The notes beneath the pieces are model-generated. The model worked only from the letters and a program-made list of their open reading frames with translations. It had not been told where the DNA came from and made no database searches. From Kappaphycus alvarezii (taxonomy: Eukaryota; Rhodophyta; Florideophyceae; Gigartinales; Solieriaceae), in NCBI GenBank assembly GCA_002205965.3, contig NADL03000029.1, positions 1-64,000 of the forward strand: a stretch of DNA of 64,000 nt, read 5' to 3'. The position numbers and the translations under genes were made by a program. The stretch's first letter is position 1. Each line of letters starts with the position of its first letter. Shown here piece by piece: positions 1 through 11,490 of this stretch.

Positions 1-1067
1 TTGCAGACTTACCGGAAACGAATTCCCTTGTGCCAAAATAACGGACTCAATCCGTCATACGTAAATAGAATCACATAACTGATTTTGGATGCAGTCGGTC
101 CAATCTTCATCATAATTACGAACCTCATACATATGATGGAATCACATAACTGATTTTTGGATGCAGTCGGTCCAATCTTCATCATAATTACGAACCTCAT
201 ACATATGATGGAATCACATAACTGATTTTTGGATGCAGTCGGTCCAATCTTCATCATAATTACGAACCTCATACATATGATGGAATCACATAACTGATTT
301 TTGGATGCAGTTGTACAAACATCATAACTAGAAACACATACGTATGATGGAATCACATAACTGATTTTTGATGCAGTTGTACAAACCAAATTCATAACTA
401 GAAACACTACGTATGATGGAATCACATAACTGATTTTTGGATGCAGCTGGATAAAACCGATCATAACTAGAAACCTCATACATATGATGAAATCACATAA
501 CGATTTTTGGATGCAGCTGGATAAAACCTTAATCATAACTAGAAACCTCATACATAATTAAAATCAATACCTCTTTCTAGCAGTCATGACAATATTGCCA
601 TAATTGATTCCTACTGTACAAACTCAGGTATAGTAGAAGTACAGTACTTTCGTATTACGATGTACAGTGCGAAGTACAGTTCCTCATTTGGCATTAGTAC
701 AGTACGTGTACAACACTGCACAAAAAGGTTTCTTCTCTTAGCTAGTACCACGTGTACATACTATACACAACTGCCCACGTACACTGTACATAGCTTTCCT
801 CAGCATATCTCTCATACAGTATACTCATCATCCACTTATAGTACCCTACCCTACGTAAAATCACCCCATAAACAACATTTTGCCCTCTAAATCGCTGATC
901 TCTCAAAAATCGTACTTTCGTCCCTGGGAACTTTGGATTTTCTTCCGGAATGCCTTAGCGCCACCCTTCATTCGACACGTGTGCATGTGTACACGTGGAA
1001 CATGCTCATGCCTCTTATGAGGTTTGGCACCGATGTGGGGTCATGTGATCGTCTTGCCAAATCAACA
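1..1067 (-). mobile_element. A-type LTR, U5 end outside window
   Basis: Read on the minus strand this LTR begins near 1067 and runs leftwards; its last ~290 bp lie beyond the window edge. It carries the U3 head (dense CACGTG and GTACA motifs around 660-980), a 72-bp tandem array and a GTAAGT splice donor at 7-12. Its start reads TTTTGTTGATTTGGC where other A LTRs read TGTTGTTGATTTGGC. It abuts truncated integrase directly, so it serves as the downstream LTR of unit A1. Confidence 0.88.
67..560 (-). repeat. 72-bp tandem array, 7 copies
   Basis: Seven copies of a 72-bp unit containing GATTTTTGGATGCAG. On the plus strand the order is three of subtype S1 (after GCAG: TCGGTCCAATC), two of S2 (TTGTACAAACC) and two of S3 (CTGGATAAAAC). 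Most copies contain CATACGTATG or CATACATATG. Because 72 is a multiple of 3 the array stays open as a 24-residue repeat, but this is not a protein. Confidence 0.95.
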
Positions 1068-2755
1068 AAAGACCAGTGTGTGTGAAGGCATATTGGGCAA
1101 ACTTCTGATAAAAATGGAACGTTTCATCTTTACTCTTCATCGGATAGACAACACTCCAGTTTGAGTGGTCATCGATAAAAGTGACAAAGTATCTAGCACC
1201 ACCTACTGACTGTACTTGGAGTGGGCCGCAGACGTCCGAATGGACCAAGTCTAACAAATGTTTGGCCCTGCCTCCAGAGCGCTGTTTAGGAATCACAGCA
1301 CGAGTTGCTTTTCCTAACACACACGCATCACATGTCACAGATTCACAGTCAGAAGATGAGCTAGCGTCTCTTGTTATATCTGAAGAGGAGATATGAAGTC
1401 CACTTACCACGTTCTTACGAGCCATGGACAATATTCTTGAGTGTGAACGTGGGCCAATCTTTCATTCCATGTCTTCAAAGAGGCTTTGTGCGCCGAATGA
1501 ACCTCGTTACATGTGTCAAGCACATACAGCTCTCCTCGACTTGTGGCAGTAGCCACGATGCAGTCACTCCTCTTCACAGTGCACTTGTCACGAACGAACT
1601 CAACGTCAAATCCATTATCGACCATCTTACGTACAGAGATTAGGGAAAAAGCAAAGCTTGGAACGTGCAGCACATTGGTGAGCTTGCATGACTTTTGAAC
1701 TCCGCTCACTAAAAGCGTAATGGGGACGGTCCCGACTCCAGCTACTACTGCACACGCTTTTGTTCCCATTTCTACGCGGCTGTTTGAGACCTCCCTGTAG
1801 TCGGAGAACAGTCTCTTGTCATATGTCATGTGTGCGGAGCATCCAGAGTCGATAAGCCAAGTGTTTGAGGTTATGTTGATACCAGAGTTATCTACCTTGT
1901 TCATCAGACATATGTACTCGACTTCATTAATTTCCAGATCTTCTTGCTCTTGAGCAATCATCGCAGTAGGCTTCTGTGACTGTATACGTAGGAACCGGTC
2001 AGGTGGCGGTGGTCGCCTTCCGTTGATGTCCTTTCCCAGCAGCGGGCAGCGGAGTGTCCATTGTGACCACAGTTGGTGCATGTCAAAGTCGAAACACGCC
2101 TTGCCTCAGGGATGTGCCCAATAAGAGCAGACCTTGGCGGATTCTGCCTTCTAGTAAGCCTCATCGATGCACGTTGCTCCTCTTGGAGCAGGCGACTTTT
2201 TACATATTCTACTCCGAACGTGTTATCTTCGGATCCAAGAGCGTCAAGCGCTACAATGAGATTTTGAAACCTCTGCGGAAGACCATTGAGAACTGCCATA
2301 GCCATTTCCTTGTCATCAATGATGACTCCCATTGACTTTAAGCGAGCTGCTAGGTGTCGCACACGTCCTATGTATGGCAAAACTTTCTCATTGTCTAGCA
2401 TGGTGACCGTGTAGAAGTCTCTCCGGGCCGCCAGCTTATTTAGTAATGTGTGGCGCTCAAAAACTTCCAAGATGGCGTCCCACATTTCTTTGGCTGTGAC
2501 AGCATCTCTCACATGATCCAGGTGATCATCGGACAGCGACAGGCCGATGATGGCCCGGGCCTTTCGATCCCCTTGCTTCCATGCCTTGTAAGTGGAAGAT
2601 TGTTCATCTTCAGGAACGGTGCCATCAGTAATATACTGTTCCACATCGCGAAGGGCCAACAGGAGCTGAATCTTCTGTTTCCACACGTAGAAATTGGTAT
2701 CCGTGAGCTTTTCGATCTTCATCGATCCTCCTCCTTGATCTTCTCCGCTACTCAT
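1068..2755 (-). pseudogene. gag-pol: A1 truncated gag-PR-INT polyprotein
   Basis: Copia-type polyprotein starting at ATG 2755 (MSSGEDQGGG). Visible in order: gag of the UBN2/copia type, a CCHC knuckle CTNCGHNGHSAARC, protease motif WLIDSGCSAHMT, the pre-integrase region, and the integrase core only as far as FAQYAFTHTG. There it runs into the LTR, so the second and third catalytic acidic residues of integrase and all RT and RNase H are missing. Single-base deletions near 2035 (after the knuckle) and 1435 break the frame. The first His of the HHCC zinc motif is Asn (TWNERLAHV), a change shared by units A1-A4 only. A non-autonomous remnant. Confidence 0.9.
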
Positions 2756-2765
2756 TGCAATATTC

Positions 2766-2839
2766 TAGAGGTGCTAATGTTCTTTCGAAGATCCCAATCC
2801 GGGGACCGATAGTCCCTTGTAGTGGCAAGCCCACCTCTA
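2766..2839 (-). promoter_or_regulatory. Structured leader element before gag (A1)
   Basis: An 8-bp closing stem TAGAGGTG/CACCTCTA encloses a CTTG-N6-CAAG hairpin and a GGAC-TATCG-GTCC hairpin. It ends about 10 nt before the gag ATG. This copy is 1 nt shorter than the others (75 nt). It is conserved in all A and B copies and partly in C. Function unknown; packaging or translation control are inferences. Confidence 0.6.
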
Positions 2840-2914
2840 TAAGAACACAGCACACGAAACTCTAGACTAAAGCAAAGGCCAAAGACGTCGCTTCAAACAA
2901 ACAAATGGATCTCT

Positions 2915-3580
2915 TTAAATTCTCTGGGACAAAACTACTTTCAAGTGTTCCTTCCCGTTCTCGTGACGCTTGAGAACCTCGTGGGAATCGAACACTCTAT
3001 CACAAGCAGTACACCTAGGGGTCTTTTTCTTGTTTTTCTCTCTAGTCCTATGACCCTTAGAATTGATGTGATCGTAGAATGTCTGTGCGCTATTGCAGCT
3101 AATATCACAGAGCTTGCAGTACCTCTTGTTCCTCGGCGGAACTCTTCGTTTAGCCTTTAGTTCCTTCTTGGCAACTCGATCGGCGAGGGCTTTAGCTTTC
3201 TTTGCCGAGAGGCGTTGAACTTTCTTTATTGGCTTATCCAGAGGTACTGACTTACGAGGGATCCTATACCTTTCCCTAGACGAGGGAAGCGCGAGCGTCT
3301 TCGGCGGCGGTCCTTCTGGTTCGAGTACTTCGATCGATTCCACAACTGTCCTCCCCACAGATGGCAAAGTCCTAACTGTCGCAGCCCTGGGCACTCGGGG
3401 CACCAGGGCTAATTCCGAGTCTAGCACAACCCCGCAAAAGCAGGCACAAAAGTGGAAGTGATCGTCAGTAACAGCTTTTGGGATTATGAGTCTTTAGACC
3501 AACCAAAAGGTGCAAAGAGAATCACTTCGATGTGCAAAGAAATGGAATTATTCAAATAGCTTACCGGAACGAGTAGACAT
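2915..3580 (-). CDS. Spliced two-finger JAZ/U1-type zinc-finger protein (A1)
   Basis: Predicted accessory ORF between PBS and gag. Exon 1 is 3565-3580 (ATG at 3580, 16 nt) and exon 2 is 2915-3420. They are joined across a 144-nt intron (GTAAGC donor at 3564, GTTGTGCTAG acceptor at 3421) that splits a GAC codon. Exon 2 has no ATG of its own near its start, which supports splicing. The 173-aa product has a Pro-containing N-terminal third, a Lys/Arg-rich stretch (about 68-106) and two C-X2-C-X12-H-X5-H fingers (C107, C110, H123, H129; C142, C145, H158, H164). This spacing is that of the JAZ/matrin-U1 fingers, which often bind dsRNA. This copy is open throughout. Role in the element is unknown; nucleic-acid binding or silencing suppression is inference. 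Confidence 0.72.
3548..3580 (-). other. 10-codon uORF exposed when the leader intron is retained
   Basis: Without splicing, the zinc-finger start codon reads MSTRSGKLFE followed by TAA at 3548-3550. The family B equivalent is MSHVSGKLFE. Splicing removes the last codons and the stop, so the same ATG serves either a short uORF or the zinc-finger protein. Confidence 0.6.
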
Positions 3581-3662
3581 AATCAAGAGACTGAGATAGA
3601 CAAGAAAACAATGCAGCAACACACGGCGACTTACGGGGTTCAGAGAAAGAGACGGCGTTGAA

Positions 3663-3676
3663 CTGGGCCCATAACC
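3663..3676 (-). other. Primer-binding site, initiator tRNA-Met anticodon arm
   Basis: On the minus strand GGTTATGGGCCCAG follows the LTR end directly. It is complementary to the animal initiator tRNA-Met anticodon arm, the primer region known for Drosophila copia. Confidence 0.88.
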
Positions 3677-4903
3677 TAATGGGAATCGGAGAGGGTGAAG
3701 GACTTTGCTGGACGGATGAAGTTGCGGGCTTGGCTACCCAGAATTTACTCGGAACTCTAAAATCCTGGCCTTAAGTACAACCTACAACTACTTTCTAACT
3801 CACTGCGTCCACTAACAGAATCCCACAAACTGAGCCATTTGAGCGGATTTCAAGATCTTGGCCCGGTGATAACAGTCATTAGGGGCAAATTTGGAACTGC
3901 TTCCAAAGTTGACAAATTTGTGTAAATAGGTTGGCCCAATACACACATCAATACAGTACCTTATTTTGCAGACTTACCGGAAACGAATTCCCTTGTGCCA
4001 AAATAACGGACTCAATCCGTCATACGTAAAATAGAATCACATAACTGATTTTTGGATGCAGTCGGTCCAATCTTCATCATAATTACGAACCTCATACATA
4101 TGATGGAATCACATAACTGATTTTTGGATGCAGTTGTACAAACCAATATCATAACTAGAAACCACATACGTATGATGGAATCACATAACTGATTTTTGGA
4201 TGCAGTTGTACAAACCAATATCATAACTAGAAACCACATACGTATGATGGAATCACATAACTGATTTTTGGATGCAGCTGGAAAAACCATAATCATAACT
4301 AGAAACCTCATACATATGATGAAATCACATAACCGATTTTTGGATGCAGCTGGATAAAACCCTTAATCATAACTAGAATCCTCAATACATAATATAAAAT
4401 CAAATACCTCTTTCTAGCAGTCATGACAGTATTGCCATAATTGATTCCTACTGTACAAACTCAGGTATAGTAAGAGTACAGTACTTGGTATATTACGATG
4501 TACAGTGCGAAGTACAGTTCCTCATTTGGCACTAGTACAGTACGTGTACAACACTGCACAAAAAGGTTTCTTCTCTTAGCTGTACCACGTGTACATCACA
4601 TACACAACTGCCACCACGTACACGTGTACATAGCTTTCCTCAGCATATCTCTCATACAGTATACTCATCATCCACTTATAGTACCCTACCCTACGTAAAA
4701 TACCCATAAACAACATTTGCCCTCTAAATCGCTGATCTCTCAAAAATTGTACTTTCGTCCCTGGGAACTTTGGATTTCTTCCGGAATGCCTTAGCGCCAC
4801 CCTTCATTCGACACGTGTGCATGTGTACACGTGGAACATGCCTCATGCCTCTTATGAGGTTTGGCACCGATGTGGGGTCATGTGATCGTCTTCCAAATCA
4901 ACA
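3677..4903 (-). mobile_element. A-type LTR shared by units A1 and A2
   Basis: Complete 1227-bp LTR on the minus strand, from the altered start TTTTGTTGATTTGGC at 4903 to CATTA at 3677, next to the PBS. It is at once the upstream LTR of A1 and the downstream LTR of A2: there is one LTR per unit and no flanking target duplication. It holds the E-box-rich U3, five 72-bp repeats and a GTAAGT donor near 3970. Confidence 0.9.
4033..4398 (-). repeat. 72-bp tandem array, 5 copies
   Basis: One S1, two S2 and two S3 copies of the LTR repeat. The copy number accounts for most of the length difference from the neighbouring LTRs. Confidence 0.93.
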
Positions 4904-6591
4904 AAAGACCAGTGTGTGTGAAGGCATATTGGGCAAACTTCTGATAAAAATGGAACGTTTCATCTTTACTCTTCATCGGATAGACAACACTCCAGTTTGA
5001 GTGGTCATCGATAAAAGTGACAAAGTATCTAGCACCACCTACTGACTGTACTTGGAGTGGGCCGCAGACGTCCGAATGGACCAAGTCTAACAAATGTTTG
5101 GCCCTGCCTCCAGAGCGCTGTTTAGGAATCACAGCACGAGTTGCTTTTCCTAACACACACGCATCACATGTCACAGATTCACAGTCAGAAGATGAGCTAG
5201 CGTCTCTTGTTATATCTGAAGAGGAGATATGAAGTCCACTTACCACGTTCTTACGAGCCATGGACAATATTCTTTGAGTGTGAACGTGGGCCAATCTTTC
5301 ATTCCATGTCTTCAAAGAGGCTTTGTGCGCCGAATGAACCTCGTTACATGTGTCAAGCACATACAGCTCTCCTCGACTTGTGGCAGTAGCCACGATGCAG
5401 TCACTCCTCTTCACAGTGCACTTGTCACGAACGAACTCAACGTCAAATCCATTATCGACCATCTTACGTACAGAGATTAGGGAAAAAGCAAAGCTTGGAA
5501 CGTGCAGCACATTGGTGAGCTTGCATGACTTTTGAACTCCGCTCACTAAAAGCGTAATGGGGACGGTCCCGACTCCAGCTACTACTGCACACGCTTTTGT
5601 TCCCATTTCTACGCGGCTGTTTGAGACCTCCCTGTAGTCGGAGAACAGTCTCTTGTCATATGTCATGTGTGCGGAGCATCCAGAGTCGATAAGCCAAGTG
5701 TTTGAGGTTATGTTGATACCAGAGTTATCTACCTTGTTCATCAGACATATGTACTCGACTTCATTAATTTCCAGATCTTCTTGCTCTTGAGCAATCATCG
5801 CAGTAGGCTTCTGTGACTGTATACGTAGGAACCGGTCAGGTGGCGGTGGTCGCCTTCCGTTGATGTCCTTTCCCCAGCAGCGGGCAGCGGAGTGTCCATT
5901 GTGACCACAGTTGGTGCATGTCAAAGTCGAAACACGCCTTGCCTCAGGGATGTGCCCAATAAGAGCAGACCTTGGCGGATTCTGCCTTCTAGTAAGCCTC
6001 ATCGATGCACGTTGCTCCTCTTGGAGCAGGCGACTTTTTACATATTCTACTCCGAACGTGTTATCTTCGGATCCAAGAGCGTCAAGCGCTACAATGAGAT
6101 TTTGAAACCTCTGCGGAAGACCATTGAGAACTGCCATAGCCATTTCCTTGTCATCAATGATGACTTCCATTGACTTTAAGCGAGCTGCTAGGTGTCGCAC
6201 ACGTCCTATGTATGGCAAAACTTTCTCATTGTCTAGCATGGTGACCGTGTAGAAGTCTCTCCGGGCCGCCAGCTTATTTAGTAATGTGTGGCGCTCAAAA
6301 ACTTCCAAGATGGCGTCCACATTTCTTTGGCTGTGACAGCATCTCTCACATGATCCAGGTGATCATCGACAGCGACAGGCCGATGATGGCCCGGGCCTTT
6401 CGATCCCCTTGCTTCCATGCCTTGTAAGTGGAAGATTGTTCATCTTCAGGAACGGTGCCATCAGTAATATACTGTTCCACATCGCGAAGGGCCAACAGGA
6501 GCTGAATCTTCTGTTTCCACACGTAGAAATTGGTATCCGTGAGCTTTTCGATCTTCATCGATCCTCCTCCTTGATCTTCTCCGCTACTCAT
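4904..6591 (-). pseudogene. gag-pol: A2 truncated gag-PR-INT polyprotein
   Basis: Second tandem unit, laid out as A1: gag from ATG 6591, CCHC knuckle, DSG protease motif, pre-integrase and N-terminal integrase ending at the same LTR junction. A base missing near 6369 (GATCATCGACAGC instead of GATCATCGGACAGC) and one missing near 6318 break the gag frame; from about 6320 to the breakpoint the frame is open for 480 residues. It shares TWNERLAHV (His to Asn in HHCC) and the altered LTR start with the other tandem units. Confidence 0.9.
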
Positions 6592-6601
6592 TGCAATATT
6601 C

Positions 6602-6676
6602 TAGAGGTGCTAATGTTCTGTTCGAAGATCCCAATCCGGGGACCGATAGTCCCTTGTAGTGGCAAGCCCACCTCTA
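6602..6676 (-). promoter_or_regulatory. Structured leader element before gag (A2)
   Basis: 75-nt copy with the TAGAGGTG/CACCTCTA closing stem and the two inner hairpins, just upstream of gag. Confidence 0.58.
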
Positions 6677-6749
6677 TAAGAAACAGCACACGAAACTCTA
6701 GACTAAAGCAAAGGCCAAAGACGTCGCTTCAAACAAACAAATGGATCTC

Positions 6750-7409
6750 TTTAATTCTCTGGGACAAAACTACTTTCAAGTGTTCCTTCCGTTTCGTGAC
6801 GCTTGAGAACCTCGTGGGAATCGAACACTCTATCACAAGCAGTACACCTAGGGGTCTTTTCTTGTTTTCTCTCTAGTCCTATGACCCTTAGAATTGATGT
6901 GATCGTAGAATGTCTGTGCGCTATTGCAGCTAATATCACAGAGCTTGCAGTACCTCTTGTTCTCGGCGGAACTCTTCGTTTTGCCTTTAGTTCCTTCTTG
7001 GCAACTCGATCGGCGAGGGCTTTAGCTTTCTTTGCCGAGAGGCGTTGAACTTTCTTTATTGGCTTATCCAGAGGTACTGACTTACGAGGGATCCTATACC
7101 TTTCCCTAGACGAGGAAGGCGAGCGGTCTTCGGCGGCGGTCCTTCTGGTTCGAGTACTTCGATCGATTCCACAACTGTCCTCCCCACAGATGGCAAAGTC
7201 CTAACTGTCGCAGCCCTGGGCACTCGGGGCACCAGGGCTAATTCCGAGTCTAGCACAACCCCGCAAAAGCAGGCACAAAAGTGGAAGTGATCGTCAGTAA
7301 CAGCTTTTGGGATTATGAGTCTTTAGACCAACCAAAAGGTGCAAAGAGAATCACTTCGATGTGCAAAGAAATGGAATTATTCAAATAGCTTACCGGAACG
7401 AGTAGACAT
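6750..7409 (-). pseudogene. Zinc-finger ORF of A2, frameshifted
   Basis: Same two-exon plan as A1: ATG at 7409, exon 1 7394-7409, GTAAGC donor at 7393, acceptor at 7250, exon 2 from 7249. Several single-base losses (near 6790-6800, 6859, 6962 and 7115) break the frame, and the stop found in A1 is lost by a missing base at about 6751. Both finger sequences are still recognisable in DNA. Confidence 0.75.
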
Positions 7410-7491
7410 AATCAAGAGACTGAGATAGACAAGAAAACAATGCAGCAACACACGGCGACTTACGGGGTTCAGAGAAAGAGACGGCGTTGAA

Positions 7492-7505
7492 CTGGGCCCA
7501 TAACC
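7492..7505 (-). other. Primer-binding site (A2)
   Basis: GGTTATGGGCCCAG on the minus strand, directly after the LTR end at 7506. Confidence 0.88.
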
Positions 7506-8881
7506 TAATGGGAATCGGAGAGGGTGAAGGAATTTGCTGGACGGATGAAGTTGCGGGCTTAGCTACCCAGAATTTACTCGGAACTCTAAAATCCTGGCCT
7601 TAAGTACAACCTACAACTACTTTCTAACTCACTGCGTCCACTAACAGAATCCCACAAACTGAGCCATTTGAGCGGATTTCAAGATCTTGGCCCGGTGATA
7701 ACAGTCATTAGGGGCAAATTTGGAACTGCTTCCAAAGTTGACAAATTTGTGTAAATAGGTTGGCCCAATACACACATCAATACAGTACCTCATTTTGCAG
7801 ACTTACCGGAAACGAATTCCCTTGTGCCAAAATAACGGACTCAATCCGTCATACGTAAAATAGAATCACATAACTGATTTTTGGATGCAGTCGGTCCAAT
7901 CTTCATCATAATTACGAACCTCATACATATGATGGAATCACATAACTGATTTTTGGATGCAGTCGGTCCAATCTTCATCATAATTACGAACCTCATACAT
8001 ATGATGGAATCACATAACTGATTTTTGGATGCAGTCGGTCCAATCTTCATCATAATTACGAACCTCATACATATGATGGAATCACATAACTGATTTTTGG
8101 ATGCAGTTGTACAAACCAATATCATAACTAGAAACCACATACGTATGATGGAATCACATAACTGATTTTTGGATGCAGTTGTACAAACCAATATCATAAC
8201 TAGAAACCACATACGTATGATGGAATCACATAACTGATTTTTGGATGCAGCTGGATAAAACCCGTAATCATAACTAGAAACCTCATACATATGATGAAAT
8301 CACATAACCGATTTTTGGATGCAGCTGGATAAAACCCTTAATCATAACTAGAAACCTCATACATAATATAAAATCAAATACCTCTTTCTAGCAGTCATGA
8401 CAATATTGCCATAATTGATTCCTACTGTACAAACTCAGGTATAGTAAGAAGTACAGTACTTTGCGTATTACGATGTACAGTGCGAAGTACAGTTCCTCAT
8501 TTGGCATTAGTACAGTACGTGTACAACACTGCACAAAAAGGTTTCTTCTCTTAGCTGTACCACGTGTACATCACATACACAACTGCCACCACGTACACGT
8601 GTACATAGCTTTCCTCAGCATATCTCTCATACAGTATACTCATCATCCACTTATAGTACCCTACCCTACGTAAAATCACCCCATAAACAACATTTTGCCC
8701 TCTAAATCGCTGATCTCTCAAAATCGTACTTTCGTCCCTGGGAACTTTGGATTTCTTCCGGAATGCCTTAGCGCCACCCTTCATTCGACACGTGTGCATG
8801 TGTACACGTGGAACATGCCTCATGCCTCTTATGAGGTTTGGCACCGATGTGGGGTCATGTGATCGTCTTGCCAAATCAACA
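7506..8881 (-). mobile_element. A-type LTR shared by units A2 and A3
   Basis: 1376-bp LTR on the minus strand ending CATTA next to the PBS. The altered TTTTGTTG start abuts INT of A3. Same internal order as the LTR at 3677, with seven 72-bp copies. Confidence 0.9.
7863..8368 (-). repeat. 72-bp tandem array, 7 copies
   Basis: Three S1, two S2 and two S3 copies. Confidence 0.93.
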
Positions 8882-10569
8882 AAAGACCAGTGTGTGTGAA
8901 GGCATATTGGGCAAACTTCTGATAAAAATGGAACGTTTCATCTTTACTCTTCATCGGATAGACAACACTCCAGTTTGAGTGGTCATCGATAAAAGTGACA
9001 AAGTATCTAGCACCACCTACTGACTGTACTTGGAGTGGGCCGCAGACGTCCGAATGGACCAAGTCTAACAAATGTTTGGCCCTGCCTCCAGAGCGCTGTT
9101 TAGGAATCACAGCACGAGTTGCTTTTCCTAACACACACGCATCACATGTCACAGATTCACAGTCAGAAGATGAGCTAGCGTCTCTTGTTATATCTGAAGA
9201 GGAGATATGAAGTCCACTTACCACGTTCTTACGAGCCATGGACAATATTCCTTGAGTGTGAACGTGGGCCAATCTTTCATTCCATGTCTTCAAAGAGGCT
9301 TTGTGCGCCGAATGAACCTCGTTACATGTGTCAAGCACATACAGCTCTCCTCGACTTGTGGCAGTAGCCACGATGCAGTCACTCCTCTTCACAGTGCACT
9401 TGTCACGAACGAACTCAACGTCAAATCCATTATCGACCATCTTACGTACAGAGATTAGGGAAAAAGCAAAGCTTGGAACGTGCAGCACATTGGTGAGCTT
9501 GCATGACTTTTGAACTCCGCTCACTAAAAGCGTAATGGGGACGGTCCCGACTCCAGCTACTACTGCACACGCTTTTGTTCCCATTTCTACGCGGCTGTTT
9601 GAGACCTCCCTGTAGTCGGAGAACAGTCTCTTGTCATATGTCATGTGTGCGGAGCATCCAGAGTCGATAAGCCAAGTGTTTGAGGTTATGTTGATACCAG
9701 AGTTATCTACCTTGTTCATCAGACATATGTACTCGACTTCATTAATTTCCAGATCTTCTTGCTCTTGAGCAATCATCGCAGTAGGCTTCTGTGACTGTAT
9801 ACGTAGGAACCGGTCAGGTGGCGGTGGTCGCCTTCCGTTGATGTCCTTTCCCCAGCAGCGGGCAGCGGAGTGTCCATTGTGACCACAGTTGGTGCATGTC
9901 AAAGTCGAAACACGCCTTGCCTCAGGGATGTGCCCAATAAGAGCAGACCTTGGCGGATTCTGCCTTCTAGTAAGCCTCATCGATGCACGTTGCTCCTCTT
10001 GGAGCAGGCGACTTTTTACATATTCTACTCCGAACGTGTTATCTTCGGATCCAAGAGCGTCAAGCGCTACAATGAGATTTTGAAACCTCTGCGGAAGACC
10101 ATTGAGAACTGCCATAGCCATTTCCTTGTCATCAATGATGACTCCATTGACTTTAAGCGAGCTGCTAGGTGTCGCACACGTCCTATGTATGGCAAAACTT
10201 TCTCATTGTCTAGCATGGTGACCGTGTAGAAGTCTCTCCGGGCCGCCAGCTTATTTAGTAATGTGTGGCGCTCAAAACTTCCAAGATGGCGTCCCACATT
10301 TCTTTGGCTGTGACAGCATCTCTCACATGATCCAGGTGATCATCGGACAGCGACAGGCCGATGATGGCCCGGGCCTTTCGATCCCCTTGCTTCCATGCCT
10401 TGTAAGTGGAAGATTGTTCATCTTCAGGAACGGTGCCATCAGTAATATACTGTTCCACATCGCGAAGGGCCAACAGGAGCTGAATCTTCTGTTTCCACAC
10501 GTAGAAATTGGTATCCGTGAGCTTTTCGATCTTCATCGATCCTCCTCCTTGATCTTCTCCGCTACTCAT
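8882..10569 (-). pseudogene. gag-pol: A3 truncated gag-PR-INT polyprotein
   Basis: Third tandem unit. Gag starts at ATG 10569; knuckle, protease and N-terminal integrase follow as in A1, ending at the same INT/LTR junction. A base is missing near 10277 (in a run of A) and near 10142 (in a run of C), so gag is split into three frames; from 10121 on, 430 residues are open. Carries the shared His-to-Asn change in the HHCC motif. Confidence 0.9.
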
Positions 10570-10579
10570 TGCAATATTC

Positions 10580-10654
10580 TAGAGGTGCTAATGTTCTGTT
10601 CGAAGATCCCAATCCGGGGACCGATAGTCCCTTGTAGTGGCAAGCCCACCTCTA
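10580..10654 (-). promoter_or_regulatory. Structured leader element before gag (A3)
   Basis: 75-nt copy, closing stem and both inner hairpins intact. Confidence 0.58.
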
Positions 10655-10729
10655 TAAGAACACAGCACACGAAACTCTAGACTAAAGCAAAGGCCAAAGA
10701 CGTCGCTTCAAACAAACAAATGGATCTCT

Positions 10730-11394
10730 TTAAATTCTCTGGGACAAAACTACTTTCAAGTGTTCCTTCCCGTTCTCGTGACGCTTGAGAACCTCGTGGG
10801 AATCGAACACTCTATCACAAGCAGTACACCTAGGGGTCTTTTTCTTGTTTTTCTCTCTAGTCCTATGACCCTTAGAATTGATGTGATCGTAGAATGTCTG
10901 TGCGCTATTGCAGCTAATATCACAGAGCTTGCAGTACCTCTTGTTCCTCGGCGGAACTCTTCGTTTAGCCTTTAGTTCCTTCTTGGCAACTCGATCGGCG
11001 AGGGCTTTAGCTTTCTTTGCCGAGAGGCGTTGAACTTTCTTTATTGGCTTATCCAGAGGTACTGACTTACGAGGGATCCTATACCTTTCCCTAGACGAGG
11101 GAAGCGCGAGCGTCTTCGGCGGCGGTCCTTCTGGTTCGAGTACTTCGATCGATTCCACAACTGTCCTCCCACAGATGGCAAAGTCCTAACTGTCGCAGCC
11201 CTGGGCACTCGGGGCACCAGGGCTAATTCCGAGTCTAGCACAACCCCGCAAAAGCAGGCACAAAAGTGGAAGTGATCGTCAGTAACAGCTTTTGGGATTA
11301 TGAGTCTTTAGACCAACCAAAAGGTGCAAAGAGAATCACTTCGATGTGCAAAGAAATGGAATTATTCAAATAGCTTACCGGAACGAGTAGACAT
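10730..11394 (-). pseudogene. Zinc-finger ORF of A3, one frameshift
   Basis: Exon 1 is 11379-11394 and exon 2 is 10730-11234, with the same donor and acceptor as A1. One base is missing from a C run near 11168, which separates the N-terminal part from the basic region and the two fingers. The fingers themselves are intact. If that loss is a sequencing error the gene would be open. Confidence 0.78.
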
Positions 11395-11476
11395 AATCAA
11401 GAGACTGAGATAGACAAGAAAACAATGCAGCAACACACGGCGACTTACGGGGTTCAGAGAAAGAGACGGCGTTGAA

Positions 11477-11490
11477 CTGGGCCCATAACC
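11477..11490 (-). other. Primer-binding site (A3)
   Basis: GGTTATGGGCCCAG on the minus strand, next to the LTR end at 11491. Confidence 0.88.

Noticed and set aside
3663-3676. tRNA-Met gene fragment
   Set aside because: Only the 14-nt anticodon-arm complement is present, always at an LTR edge: a primer-binding site, not a tRNA gene.
5892-6173. Open frames of 60-120 residues on the strand opposite gag and INT
   Set aside because: They recur in each copy only because gag-pol recurs; codon pattern follows the sense strand and no family is recognisable.
8461-8673. Repeated open frame MYSAKYSSSFG… in the LTRs
   Set aside because: It is in U3, on the strand opposite to the element in most copies, and its length changes with each indel; an effect of LTR repetition, not a gene.
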